A stretch of DNA of 7,097 nt from a bacterium (GCA_029007685.1 JAQXIG010000166.1:1-7097); one strand, 5' to 3'. Positions 1 through 5,732 are shown, numbered from the stretch's first letter. Made by a program: numbers and translations. Notes: a model not told the origin generated them from the letters alone.

Positions 1-1
1 T

Positions 2-130
2 CTAGGATATAAATGGACAGATGTAGTAGGAACTACTGTGATTGGGCAACCTACCCATGATGGCACTAGTACCCAAACTGGTAACATTGGTAATGGTTAT
101 GCTAAGATTACCGCATTGGAAATTCATTAA
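2..130 (+). CDS. C-terminal end of a glycine-rich, probably surface-exposed protein (5' partial)
   Basis: An open frame enters from the left edge and ends at TAA 128-130, leaving 42 residues. The tail is rich in Gly and Thr and contains HDGTSTQTGNIGNGYAKIT. The pattern 'HDG...TGN.GNGYAKI' is one I associate with the C-terminal glycine-rich modules of large secreted or surface proteins of gut Firmicutes; that assignment is from memory of the family and not from a search. No sortase motif, membrane segment or charged tail follows the module, so any attachment signal would have to lie upstream, outside the window. The gene is closed off by an intrinsic terminator and is not part of the following operon. 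The function cannot be given from this fragment. Confidence 0.7.
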   Translation, partial: LGYKWTDVVGTTVIGQPTHDGTSTQTGNIGNGYAKITALEIH

Positions 131-151
131 AAAAATATAATAATATATAAA

Positions 152-183
152 AAAGGTGCTAATGATATTTAGCACTTTTCTTA
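152..183 (+). terminator. Intrinsic terminator after the glycine-rich protein gene
   Basis: The arms 152-162 and 169-179 pair over 11 bp with one G-T pair (core GGTGCTA/TAGCACT), around a 6-nt loop. The 3' arm ends in TTTT followed by CTT. It lies 22 bp after the stop codon at 128-130, as expected for Rho-independent termination, and isolates the upstream gene from the ireB operon. Confidence 0.8.
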
Positions 184-283
184 ATTATGTGCTATCCTAT
201 AACGGTAAACTTTTTGATGTTAAAGCTCTATAAGAGAAGCTGTGATATATAATGATCAGGACAGATATTATCAAAAAATATTG
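184..283. other. Non-coding stretch upstream of the ireB promoter
   Basis: Together with its flanks, this belongs to a gap of about 215 bp between coding regions (131-345). No open frame with a ribosome binding site is visible. A perfect TATAAT occurs at 248-253, but no -35 box stands at 16-18 bp in front of it and the start codon is about 90 bp further on, so a second promoter here is possible but weakly supported. No T-box, riboswitch or tRNA is recognisable to me. Confidence 0.45.
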
Positions 284-308
284 TTTTCAAGATTGCGATT
301 CTTGAAAA
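284..308. promoter_or_regulatory. Perfect inverted repeat around the ireB -35 box (candidate operator)
   Basis: TTTTCAAGA at 284-292 is mirrored exactly by TCTTGAAAA at 300-308, around a 7-nt centre TTGCGAT. The outer flanks can add a G-T and two A-T pairs. The centre contains the proposed -35 hexamer TTGCGA (293-298). A dyad in this position suits a repressor or activator site. No T-run follows the right arm, which argues against a terminator. No known operator consensus (CIRCE, Fur/PerR, LexA) matches by eye. Confidence 0.5.
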
Positions 309-321
309 TAAGTGATATGAT
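293..321 (+). promoter_or_regulatory. Probable promoter of the ireB-ruvX-yrzB-mltG-trmR operon
   Basis: TTGCGA (293-298, 4 of 6 to consensus) is followed after exactly 17 bp by TATGAT (316-321, 5 of 6), preceded by TG at 313-314, which makes an extended -10. The predicted transcription start near 328 leaves a leader of about 18 nt in front of the GTG at 346, containing the whole Shine-Dalgarno sequence. This fits a vegetative sigma-A type promoter. Confidence 0.6.
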
Positions 322-333
322 TATATTGAATCA

Positions 334-341
334 GAGGTGAT
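334..341 (+). promoter_or_regulatory. Ribosome binding site that decides the ireB start
   Basis: GAGGTGAT is complementary over eight bases to the usual 16S rRNA 3' end and sits 4 nt before the GTG at 346. A more upstream in-frame GTG at 337 lies inside this site and has no Shine-Dalgarno sequence of its own, so 346 is preferred. Confidence 0.75.
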
Positions 342-345
342 TAAA

Positions 346-594
346 GTGGAAGAAAAAACAACTTATTTGTATGATTTGAAAGAGTTAGATGACAAGATAG
401 TAGAAGAAACTCTTTTGGAAGTAATAGAAATCTTAAAAGACAAAAAATATCGCCCAATTAATCAGCTAACAGGTTATTTAATGAGTGGAGATCCTGGTTA
501 TATCACTTCTTATCGAGATGCTAGAAAAAAAATAGCTAGTATCGATCGGAGTAAAATTATCGAATTTCTTTTGAAAAAAGGTCTTATGAAATGA
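346..594 (+). CDS. ireB: IreB-family regulatory phosphoprotein (UPF0297, YrzL)
   Basis: The gene encodes a small soluble protein of 82 residues, the usual size for the family. The conserved centre is visible at residues 35-60: YRPINQLTGYLMSGDP, then GYITSYRDAR, matching the family pattern 'Y.PINQ..GYL.SGDP.YI....DAR'. In Enterococcus faecalis IreB is phosphorylated on N-terminal threonines by the PASTA-domain kinase IreK and dampens cephalosporin resistance; two adjacent threonines (T5, T6) stand in a comparable place here, though phosphorylation is inference. The start is taken at GTG 346 on the strength of the ribosome binding site at 334-341. The stop overlaps the ruvX start in an ATGA (591-594), so the two are probably translationally coupled. 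In B. subtilis the gene lies between alaS and yrrK; here alaS is missing from that position. Confidence 0.92.
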   Translation: MEEKTTYLYDLKELDDKIVEETLLEVIEILKDKKYRPINQLTGYLMSGDPGYITSYRDARKKIASIDRSKIIEFLLKKGLMK

Positions 595-1007
595 GATATT
601 TAGGTTTAGACTTGGGTACCAAAACCTTAGGACTTTCTATATCGGATGAACTGGGGTTCATTGCTACTAGTTATAAAATTCTTCGTCATAACGAAGATTA
701 TGAAAGTTTGATCCCTTTATTAAAAGAAATCATCGAAGAAAAAAATATCAAAGAATTCGTACTAGGATTTCCTAAAAATATGAATAATAGTGTAGGACAA
801 CGTGCCGAAATAACTTTGTTGTTCAAAGAAAAATTAGAAGCGGCTTTCCATCTTCCTGTTCATCTAGAAGATGAAAGGCTAACTACTAAAGTTGCTGAAA
901 ATTTATTGATTCAAAATGATACGAGTAGAAAAAAACGCAAAAAAGTAATAGATAGTGTAGCTGCTACCATTATTTTACAGAGTTTTTTAGATAGGAAAGG
1001 AAGATAA
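591..1007 (+). CDS. ruvX: RuvX/YqgF-family Holliday-junction-resolvase-fold nuclease (16S rRNA processing)
   Basis: This 138-residue protein has the full family length and an RNase H-like fold. The expected acidic motifs are present: LGLDLGTKTLGLS at 4-16 with D7, VLGFPKNMNNSVGQRA at 57-72, LEDERLTT at 92-99 (D94, E95) and the C-terminal helix VIDSVAATIILQSFLD at 119-134 with D121. The family is thought to act in maturation of the 16S rRNA 5' end in bacteria, and a role in recombination has also been proposed; the sequence does not decide between them. The start ATG 591 overlaps the ireB stop, with AAAGG about 9 nt upstream, and the stop is two bases before the next start codon. It is cytoplasmic, with no signal peptide or membrane segment. 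Confidence 0.95.
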   Translation: MRYLGLDLGTKTLGLSISDELGFIATSYKILRHNEDYESLIPLLKEIIEEKNIKEFVLGFPKNMNNSVGQRAEITLLFKEKLEAAFHLPVHLEDERLTTKVAENLLIQNDTSRKKRKKVIDSVAATIILQSFLDRKGR

Positions 1008-1009
1008 AA

Positions 1010-1333
1010 ATGAACGAAAATACCTTTAAGATGGTGACAGAAGATGGTCAAGAAATCACTTGCAATGTTTTATTTACATTCGATAGTGATGAAACGCAAA
1101 AAAGTTATATAGCCTATACTGATAATACTTACGAGGAGGACGGAAGTATCAAGGCTTATGCAGCGGTTTATCATCCGGAAGATTTAAACAAAGGATTTGA
1201 ACCAATTGAAACCGAAAAAGAATGGAAAGTTGTTGAAACTATTTTAGAAACTATTCAAGAAGAAGTTCGTAACAAGATGCAACAAGCAAGTAATGAGCAA
1301 GATGGTTTCAATGATGAACACAACGAGCAATAA
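1010..1333 (+). CDS. yrzB: DUF1292 family protein (YrzB)
   Basis: The protein has 107 residues and lacks a signal peptide. Residues 5-85 carry the DUF1292 pattern: a short strand ending in EDGQE, then NVLFTFDSDETQKSYIAYTD (19-38), then a run ending in YAAVYHPED, and finally FEPIETEKEW (63-72) with an amphipathic helix after it. The tail (about 88-107) is rich in Gln, Asn, Asp and Glu and looks disordered. The family is widespread in Firmicutes and almost always follows ruvX, but has no established biochemical role. The ATG at 1010 starts two bases after the ruvX stop, with AGGAAAGGA upstream. The stop codon TAA 1331-1333 falls in the loop of a perfect hairpin (1322-1350). Confidence 0.9.
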   Translation: MNENTFKMVTEDGQEITCNVLFTFDSDETQKSYIAYTDNTYEEDGSIKAYAAVYHPEDLNKGFEPIETEKEWKVVETILETIQEEVRNKMQQASNEQDGFNDEHNEQ

Positions 1334-1350
1334 ATCATTTTTTGCTCGTT
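1322..1350 (+). promoter_or_regulatory. Hairpin between yrzB and mltG, spanning the yrzB stop codon
   Basis: AACGAGCAA (1322-1330) and TTGCTCGTT (1342-1350) are perfect 9-bp complements with an 11-nt loop that begins with the yrzB stop codon. The sequence after it, ATTTAGTCGC, is not a T-run, so strong termination is unlikely. A partial attenuator, an RNA-processing or stabilising structure, or transcription-translation spacing between yrzB and mltG are all possible. Confidence 0.55.
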
Positions 1351-1375
1351 ATTTAGTCGCAGTAAAGGAGATAAA

Positions 1376-2449
1376 ATGAAGAAGTTAAAAAATATAGCTT
1401 TCATTATGTTAGTCGTCGCGACCGTAGTGATCGTTGGTTGTTGTTCACTATATAATTATATGGTCAGTCCTGTAAGCAAAAAAGATATACAAGTAGAAGT
1501 AGAAATTCCTGAAAAAACTTCATCCATTAAGATTGCTTCTATTTTAAAGGAGAAGAATTTAATTCGAAGTGAAAAAATATTTCTCTTGTACTTAAAAATC
1601 TTTAACATACATGATCTAAAGGCAGGATACTACGATCTTTCGCAAAATATGGGAGTAAAACAATTGGTAGCTTCTCTTCGTCAAGGTAGTACCAAAAATC
1701 CTTATGAAATTGAGATTACTTTCCAGGAAGGACTCAATATGAGAAATATTGCTACCATCATATCTGAACATACCAATAATAGTTACAATTCTGTTATTGA
1801 AAAGTCTAATGATATTGATTATATCAATCAGTTGATTGAAAAATACTGGTTTATAACCGAGGAAATTAAGCAAGATGGGATTTATTATAAATTAGAAGGA
1901 TATTTATTTCCTGAAACTTATCGTTTCGATAATAAAGATGTAAGCGTAGAAGAAATATTTAATCGTATGATTGCAGAAATGGCAACCGTATTAGAACCTC
2001 ACAAAAAAGAAATCCAAAAAAGTAGCTTATCGATTCATCAAATATTAACTTTAGCTAGTATGGTAGAAGAAGAAGCTACCACTGATCGAGAATTAGTTGC
2101 TAGTGTATTTATGAATCGTATTAAAGTAGGTATGAGCTTAGGCAGCGATGTTACTACACGCTATGCTTTCCAGGTAGATAATCCCAAACAAGTATTGACC
2201 AAAACACAATATAATACTCCAAATCCTTATAATACAAGAGTAATTGATGGCAGTATGGATGGTAAATTACCAATTGGGCCAATTTGTACATTATCGGAAT
2301 CTAGTATTGAAGTAAGTATTCATCCAGCCCAAACAGATTACTTATATTTTATTGCTAATATTCAAACTTTAGAAACTTTCTTCTACAACAATGCCAGTGA
2401 TTTTGAAAAAAAGAAAAATGAACTTAAAAGTGTAAATGGAGGATTTTAA
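1376..2449 (+). CDS. mltG: MltG-type endolytic murein transglycosylase (YceG/YrrL)
   Basis: The enzyme cleaves nascent glycan strands and is thought to set their length by releasing them from the membrane; it is anchored in the membrane and faces outward. This copy has 357 residues. An N-terminal anchor at about 6-29 is preceded by Lys residues. A LysM-like region covers roughly 40-115. The catalytic domain carries LEGYLFPETY (173-182), LASMVEEEA (226-234) with E231 as the probable catalytic Glu by alignment with E. coli E218, the SDVTTRYA segment (257-264) and NPYNTR...LPIGPI (283-302). All expected motifs are intact. The double Cys (22-23) at the end of the anchor is odd but the preceding residues do not form a clear lipobox. 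The start at ATG 1376 has AAAGGAGAT in front. It ends one base before the trmR start and its last codons supply the trmR ribosome binding site. Confidence 0.95.
   Translation: MKKLKNIAFIMLVVATVVIVGCCSLYNYMVSPVSKKDIQVEVEIPEKTSSIKIASILKEKNLIRSEKIFLLYLKIFNIHDLKAGYYDLSQNMGVKQLVASLRQGSTKNPYEIEITFQEGLNMRNIATIISEHTNNSYNSVIEKSNDIDYINQLIEKYWFITEEIKQDGIYYKLEGYLFPETYRFDNKDVSVEEIFNRMIAEMATVLEPHKKEIQKSSLSIHQILTLASMVEEEATTDRELVASVFMNRIKVGMSLGSDVTTRYAFQVDNPKQVLTKTQYNTPNPYNTRVIDGSMDGKLPIGPICTLSESSIEVSIHPAQTDYLYFIANIQTLETFFYNNASDFEKKKNELKSVNGGF
2438..2442 (+). promoter_or_regulatory. Ribosome binding site that decides the trmR start
   Basis: GGAGG lies within the last codons of mltG, 8 nt before ATG 2451. 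An in-frame ATG at 2436 overlaps this site and has no Shine-Dalgarno sequence of its own, so the start at 2451 is preferred and trmR loses the five upstream residues. Confidence 0.75.
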
Positions 2450-2450
2450 T

Positions 2451-3056
2451 ATGATAACTACCAATGTTTATGCCAGTATTAGGGATATTAAAAAATATGC
2501 TCTAGATCACAAAGTGCCAATTATGGTAGATGAAGGGATTGATTTTTTAACTACCTTTATCATTAAAAATCAAATTCATACAGTTCTAGAGATTGGAAGT
2601 GCAATTGGATATTCCGCCATTATGATGGCATTATCTCATCCTAATTTAAAAATAACTACTATTGAAAAGGACGAAACTAGATACTTAGAGGCACTACGAA
2701 ATATTAAAAAATTAGATTTGGAAGATCGAATTACTTTGCTATTTAAAGATGCTCTAGAGGTATCGATAGAAGAAAAAGTGGATTTGGTATTCATTGATGC
2801 CGCGAAGGGTCAAAATATTCGATTTTTCGAAAAATTTTCTAATAATCTAAATGAACGTGGATTTATCATAACAGACAACATGAATTTTCATGGTTTGGTA
2901 GGAAAAGAGGAGGAAATAAAAAGTCGCAATTTAAGAGGGTTAGTTCGCAAAATAAGAGAATATAAAGAATATTTAGAAAAACAATCAAACTATAAAGTAG
3001 AATTCCTAGCCATTGGTGACGGTATCGCAATAGCAGAAAAAAAAGGGCATAATTGA
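2451..3056 (+). CDS. trmR: tRNA 5-hydroxyuridine methyltransferase (YrrM)
   Basis: TrmR uses S-adenosylmethionine to methylate 5-hydroxyuridine at wobble position 34 and so makes 5-methoxyuridine (mo5U) in tRNAs. The protein has 201 residues from ATG 2451. It shows a class I, catechol-O-methyltransferase-like Rossmann fold: motif I LEIGSAIGYSA (46-56), the acidic residue ending strand 2 in TTIEKD (E72), D100 in the motif III area, VFIDAAKGQ (113-121) with D116, and IITDNMNFHGLV (139-150) with the D142-N143 metal/catalytic pair. These match TrmR better than generic O-methyltransferases, and the neighbouring trhP genes make the substrate, which supports the name. Translation is probably coupled to mltG (1-nt gap). 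The stop is TGA 3054-3056, showing that TGA is not read as Trp. Confidence 0.92.
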   Translation: MITTNVYASIRDIKKYALDHKVPIMVDEGIDFLTTFIIKNQIHTVLEIGSAIGYSAIMMALSHPNLKITTIEKDETRYLEALRNIKKLDLEDRITLLFKDALEVSIEEKVDLVFIDAAKGQNIRFFEKFSNNLNERGFIITDNMNFHGLVGKEEEIKSRNLRGLVRKIREYKEYLEKQSNYKVEFLAIGDGIAIAEKKGHN

Positions 3057-3104
3057 AAAATATGAAGAAAGATTATTAGCGTTGTTTATGTATAAAATAT
3101 CATA

Positions 3105-3133
3105 TTTAAAAATAGACGCCTTTATGCTATAAT
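3105..3133 (+). promoter_or_regulatory. Promoter in front of trhP1 with extended -10
   Basis: TTTAAA (3105-3110, 4 of 6) is separated by exactly 17 bp from a perfect TATAAT (3128-3133), which is preceded by TGC, giving an extended -10. Initiation near 3140 would leave a leader of about 22 nt before ATG 3162. The 105-bp gap after trmR, unusual in this otherwise packed cluster, supports a separate transcript for trhP1-lipoprotein-trhP2. Confidence 0.7.
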
Positions 3134-3145
3134 AAAGGTGCTTTT
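3117..3145 (+). terminator. Hairpin with short T-run overlapping the trhP1 promoter (possible trmR terminator)
   Basis: The arms 3117-3125 (CGCCTTTAT) and 3132-3140 (ATAAAGGTG) pair over 9 bp with one G-T pair and a 6-nt loop. They are followed by CTTTT. This could end the upstream transcript, but the T-run is only four bases long. The -10 box of the trhP1 promoter lies across the loop and right arm, so in DNA form the same dyad could also bind a regulator. Confidence 0.45.
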
Positions 3146-3161
3146 AGATGAGGTGTTAGAT

Positions 3162-4052
3162 ATGAAATTTGTAGTGATTCCCAATAACATAGAGAGATTA
3201 GATACTTATCAACAAAAAGGAGTAACCACCTTTATGGTTGGTTTGAAAAATTATTCGATTCATTATCCTGAACTCTCATTAGAGAAAATAAAGAAACTGT
3301 CTGAAAAAGTGGAATTGTTTGTAGTGATTAATAAAAACATCTTTAATCATGAATTATCGGAGATAAAAGAAATTTTAAAGCAACTATCTACTTTTCATAT
3401 CAAAGCAGTTCTATACTATGATTTAGCAGTGTTAAATATCGTAATCGAAAATCAAATAGAAGTAGATTTAGTTTGGCATCAAACCCATATGGTAACCAAT
3501 TATAACACTTGTAATTACTACTATAATAAGGGAGTGAAATATGGAGTTTTAGCCAACGAAATCACCTTAGAAGAAATATTAGACATTAAAGAAAATACTG
3601 ATATGAAACTAATGGTAGAAGTCTTTGGTTATCCGATTATGTCACATTCTCAAAGAAGTTTGTTGTCCAATTACTTCAAAACCATTGATCAAGAAAAGGA
3701 AGATAGACCTTATACTTTAACAGAAAAAGATAATCAATATTTAATTACGGAGACGGTAAATGGTACTTCGATCTTATTGAAGAAATTAATTAATGGAACC
3801 AAGCCATTATTTGATTTCATCGAAAATAATCTTGATTATGCTATTCTGGATATGCAAGAAGTAGATATAAAATTAAGTGAAAAGGTTTTAGATCAATACA
3901 TGTATATTTTAGATAACGGTGCTAATATTAGTGAACTAGAAAAGGAAAAAATCATTTGTAATATGAATGAGTTAATTGGAGATAATACTAATTTCTTTTA
4001 TAAGAAAACAATTTATAAAGTAAAAAAGGAGACAAATAGTGATGAAAATTAA
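3162..4052 (+). CDS. trhP1: U32-family tRNA hydroxylation protein, small subunit type (YrrN-like)
   Basis: The protein has 296 residues and is a TIM-barrel-like member of the U32 'peptidase' family, here expected to work with TrhP2 in prephenate-dependent formation of 5-hydroxyuridine at tRNA U34. Visible family features are the N-terminal strand MKFVVIPNN, INKNIFN (56-62), YYDLAVLNI (85-93), VWHQTHMVTNYNTCNYYYNKG (104-124), LANEITLEEI (130-139) and VEVFGYPIMSHSQRSLLSNY (152-171). That last segment aligns with the cysteine-rich signature of large U32 proteins but has neither Cys, and only two Cys (C117, C266) occur in the whole chain, so it cannot hold the usual four-Cys Fe-S cluster alone. 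As I recall, B. subtilis YrrN also lacks them. The start ATG 3162 is preferred over an in-frame GTG at 3138 because GAGGTG lies 6 nt ahead of it and the promoter's predicted start is near 3140. It overlaps the lipoprotein gene by 11 nt. Confidence 0.85.
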   Translation: MKFVVIPNNIERLDTYQQKGVTTFMVGLKNYSIHYPELSLEKIKKLSEKVELFVVINKNIFNHELSEIKEILKQLSTFHIKAVLYYDLAVLNIVIENQIEVDLVWHQTHMVTNYNTCNYYYNKGVKYGVLANEITLEEILDIKENTDMKLMVEVFGYPIMSHSQRSLLSNYFKTIDQEKEDRPYTLTEKDNQYLITETVNGTSILLKKLINGTKPLFDFIENNLDYAILDMQEVDIKLSEKVLDQYMYILDNGANISELEKEKIICNMNELIGDNTNFFYKKTIYKVKKETNSDEN

Positions 4053-4548
4053 AAATATAAAAATCATGGCAGCAAGTACTATATTAGGTTTAAATTTGAT
4101 GACAGGTTGTGGTTATCATAATGTGAGATTTGGTGACACAACTATTAGCTATGACCAAAAAAATTCTAGTGGTACCATCAAATATGAAGATTTGAGTAAC
4201 TATGTTAAAGTTGTCATAGTAGAAGCTGGTGAAGGAAAAAATACATTGTTATTGATGAAGGCAACGGAAAAGATTGAGGTTATAGGAATCCAACCTCATT
4301 ATTTGACCGAATATATTGAATTATCATCAGGATCATGTTTGATAAAATACAAAGATTATGAAGATGCTGGTAATAGAGAGTGGCTCATAGGCGGTAATCT
4401 CAATATCGTAGAAGAACAAGCCATTGATGATTACTTATTACAAGAAAAATGGATTCAACAAGAATATGATGTCAATGAAATCATTGCTTTCTTTGACGAA
4501 AAAATAATACCTACAGTAGAAAGCAATGATAAAGAGATGATAAAATGA
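4042..4548 (+). CDS. Predicted small lipoprotein of unknown function
   Basis: I do not recognise this protein. It has 168 residues from ATG 4042. The first 22 residues form a lipoprotein signal peptide: basic start MKIKNIK, hydrophobic stretch IMAASTILGL, then LMTGC with C23 as the lipidated Cys (the Met at -3 is less usual than Leu or Val). The mature part is about 146 residues, with no other anchor. It starts with a short polar linker GYHNVRFGD, then alternates strand-like segments (YVKVVIVEAG, NTLLLMKATEKIEVIGI, IELSSGSCLIKY, NREWLIGGNLNIV) with an acidic C-terminal helical part (about 125-168). It should sit on the outer face of the membrane. AGGAG (4027-4031) precedes the gene; a GTG at 4039, one codon upstream, has better spacing and is an alternative start. 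It overlaps trhP1 by 11 nt and trhP2 by 4 nt (ATGA), so it is translated as part of the tRNA-modification operon, a surprising place for a lipoprotein. Confidence 0.8.
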   Translation: MKIKNIKIMAASTILGLNLMTGCGYHNVRFGDTTISYDQKNSSGTIKYEDLSNYVKVVIVEAGEGKNTLLLMKATEKIEVIGIQPHYLTEYIELSSGSCLIKYKDYEDAGNREWLIGGNLNIVEEQAIDDYLLQEKWIQQEYDVNEIIAFFDEKIIPTVESNDKEMIK

Positions 4549-5732
4549 AAAAGAAAATAGAATTGTTATCTCCTGCTGGGGATTTAGAAAGGCTAAAAAT
4601 AGCCTTACGATATGGAGCGGATGCTGTTTATATTGGTGGACGGGATTACAGTTTAAGAGCCAATGCTACTAATTTTAGTATTGAAGAAATCGAAGAAGCT
4701 TGTGATTTTGCTCATCGATTAGGAAAAAAAGTATATCAAACAGTAAATATCGTTTTTCATAATGAAGATATCGAAGGTATTTATCATTATTTAAAAGAAG
4801 CTGTCGCTGCTGGTATTGATGCTTTCATTGTATCAGACCCTTTTATTATTTCTTATATTAAAAATAATTTTCCTCAGGTGGAAGTTCATGTCAGTACCCA
4901 AAACTCTACTACTAATCTGGAAACGGTAAAATTCTTTCAAAAAGAAGGAGTAGATAGAGTAGTAACGGCGAGAGAACTATCTAAACAAGAAATCCAAGAG
5001 ATCATTGAAGCAACTGGTTGTGATATTGAAATCTTTATTCATGGTGCGATGTGTACCTTCTTTAGTGGCAGATGTACCTTATCCAATTATGTAACCAATC
5101 GTGATGCTAATCGCGGTGGATGTAGCCAAGTATGTCGTTTTGCCTTTGATATTGATAGTAATCATGATCAAAAATTTACGATGGCAACCAAAGATTTGAA
5201 TACTGCAAACTATATTCAGGATATGATTGAAATTGGAGTAGCAAGCCTAAAAGTCGAAGGTAGAATGAGAAGTCATTATTATTTGGCCACCGTGATTTCT
5301 AGTTATCGTAAGATTATTGATGCTTATTATAATCAAGCTTTAACCAAAGAATTCATTCAAGAACAAGAACAGATCCTATCAAGAGTAGCTAATCGCGAAA
5401 CAAGTAGTCACTATTTTACTCATCCTGCAGATGAAAATGATCAATATTATACGGGTAGACAAGAACTTTCCAATCAAGATTATTTAGCTTATATCCTTGA
5501 CTATGATGAAAAAGAGCAGATTGTAACAATATCCGAAAGAAATTATTTCGAACCGAATACCGAAGTGGAAATATTTATGCCAAGTGGCAAAGTAGTTTCA
5601 TTTATCATTGATAAAATCTATGATCAAAATATGAATGAGTTAGAAAAAGCTTGTCACCCTGAGGAAATTCTAAAACTCAAAGTAGACGAATTTATTGAAA
5701 AAGATTCGATGATGAGATTGAAGATAAAGTAG
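4545..5732 (+). CDS. trhP2: U32-family tRNA hydroxylation protein, large subunit type (YrrO-like)
   Basis: The protein has 395 residues and is a full-length U32 family member, expected with TrhP1 to convert U34 of tRNA to 5-hydroxyuridine using prephenate as oxygen donor. It begins with the typical ELLSPAGDLERLKIALRYGADAVYIGG region (6-32). The signature is complete: EIFIHGAMC (162-170) followed by SGRC (174-177), ANRGGCSQVCR (188-198). C170, C177, C193 and C197 form the four-Cys set expected to bind a 4Fe-4S cluster. TKDLNT (215-220) and SLKVEGRMRSHYY (234-246) follow. The last 85 or so residues, from DYLAYILDYD, correspond to the small beta-barrel C-terminal domain of the family. Despite the old name 'collagenase-like peptidase', this subgroup acts in RNA modification. 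The start ATG 4545 overlaps the lipoprotein stop; the stop codon TAG 5730-5732 lies in the left arm of a hairpin. Confidence 0.92.
   Translation: MKKKIELLSPAGDLERLKIALRYGADAVYIGGRDYSLRANATNFSIEEIEEACDFAHRLGKKVYQTVNIVFHNEDIEGIYHYLKEAVAAGIDAFIVSDPFIISYIKNNFPQVEVHVSTQNSTTNLETVKFFQKEGVDRVVTARELSKQEIQEIIEATGCDIEIFIHGAMCTFFSGRCTLSNYVTNRDANRGGCSQVCRFAFDIDSNHDQKFTMATKDLNTANYIQDMIEIGVASLKVEGRMRSHYYLATVISSYRKIIDAYYNQALTKEFIQEQEQILSRVANRETSSHYFTHPADENDQYYTGRQELSNQDYLAYILDYDEKEQIVTISERNYFEPNTEVEIFMPSGKVVSFIIDKIYDQNMNELEKACHPEEILKLKVDEFIEKDSMMRLKIK

Noticed and set aside
284..311. Hairpin upstream of ireB read as a terminator or attenuator
   Set aside because: No T-run follows the right arm, and the dyad encloses a -35 box at the correct distance from an extended -10, so an operator is a better reading.
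337..345. Upstream GTG start for ireB
   Set aside because: The GTG at 337 is part of the Shine-Dalgarno sequence for the GTG at 346 and has no ribosome binding site of its own.
1616..1873. Open frame on the - strand inside mltG
   Set aside because: It lies fully within a well-conserved mltG coding region, its translation matches no family I know, and it has no convincing start region.
2436..2450. Upstream ATG start for trmR
   Set aside because: The ATG at 2436 overlaps the GGAGG that serves ATG 2451, and no ribosome binding site lies in front of it.
3138..3161. Upstream GTG start for trhP1
   Set aside because: It is at the predicted transcription start and lacks a ribosome binding site, whereas ATG 3162 has GAGGTG 6 nt upstream and gives the family's expected N-terminus.
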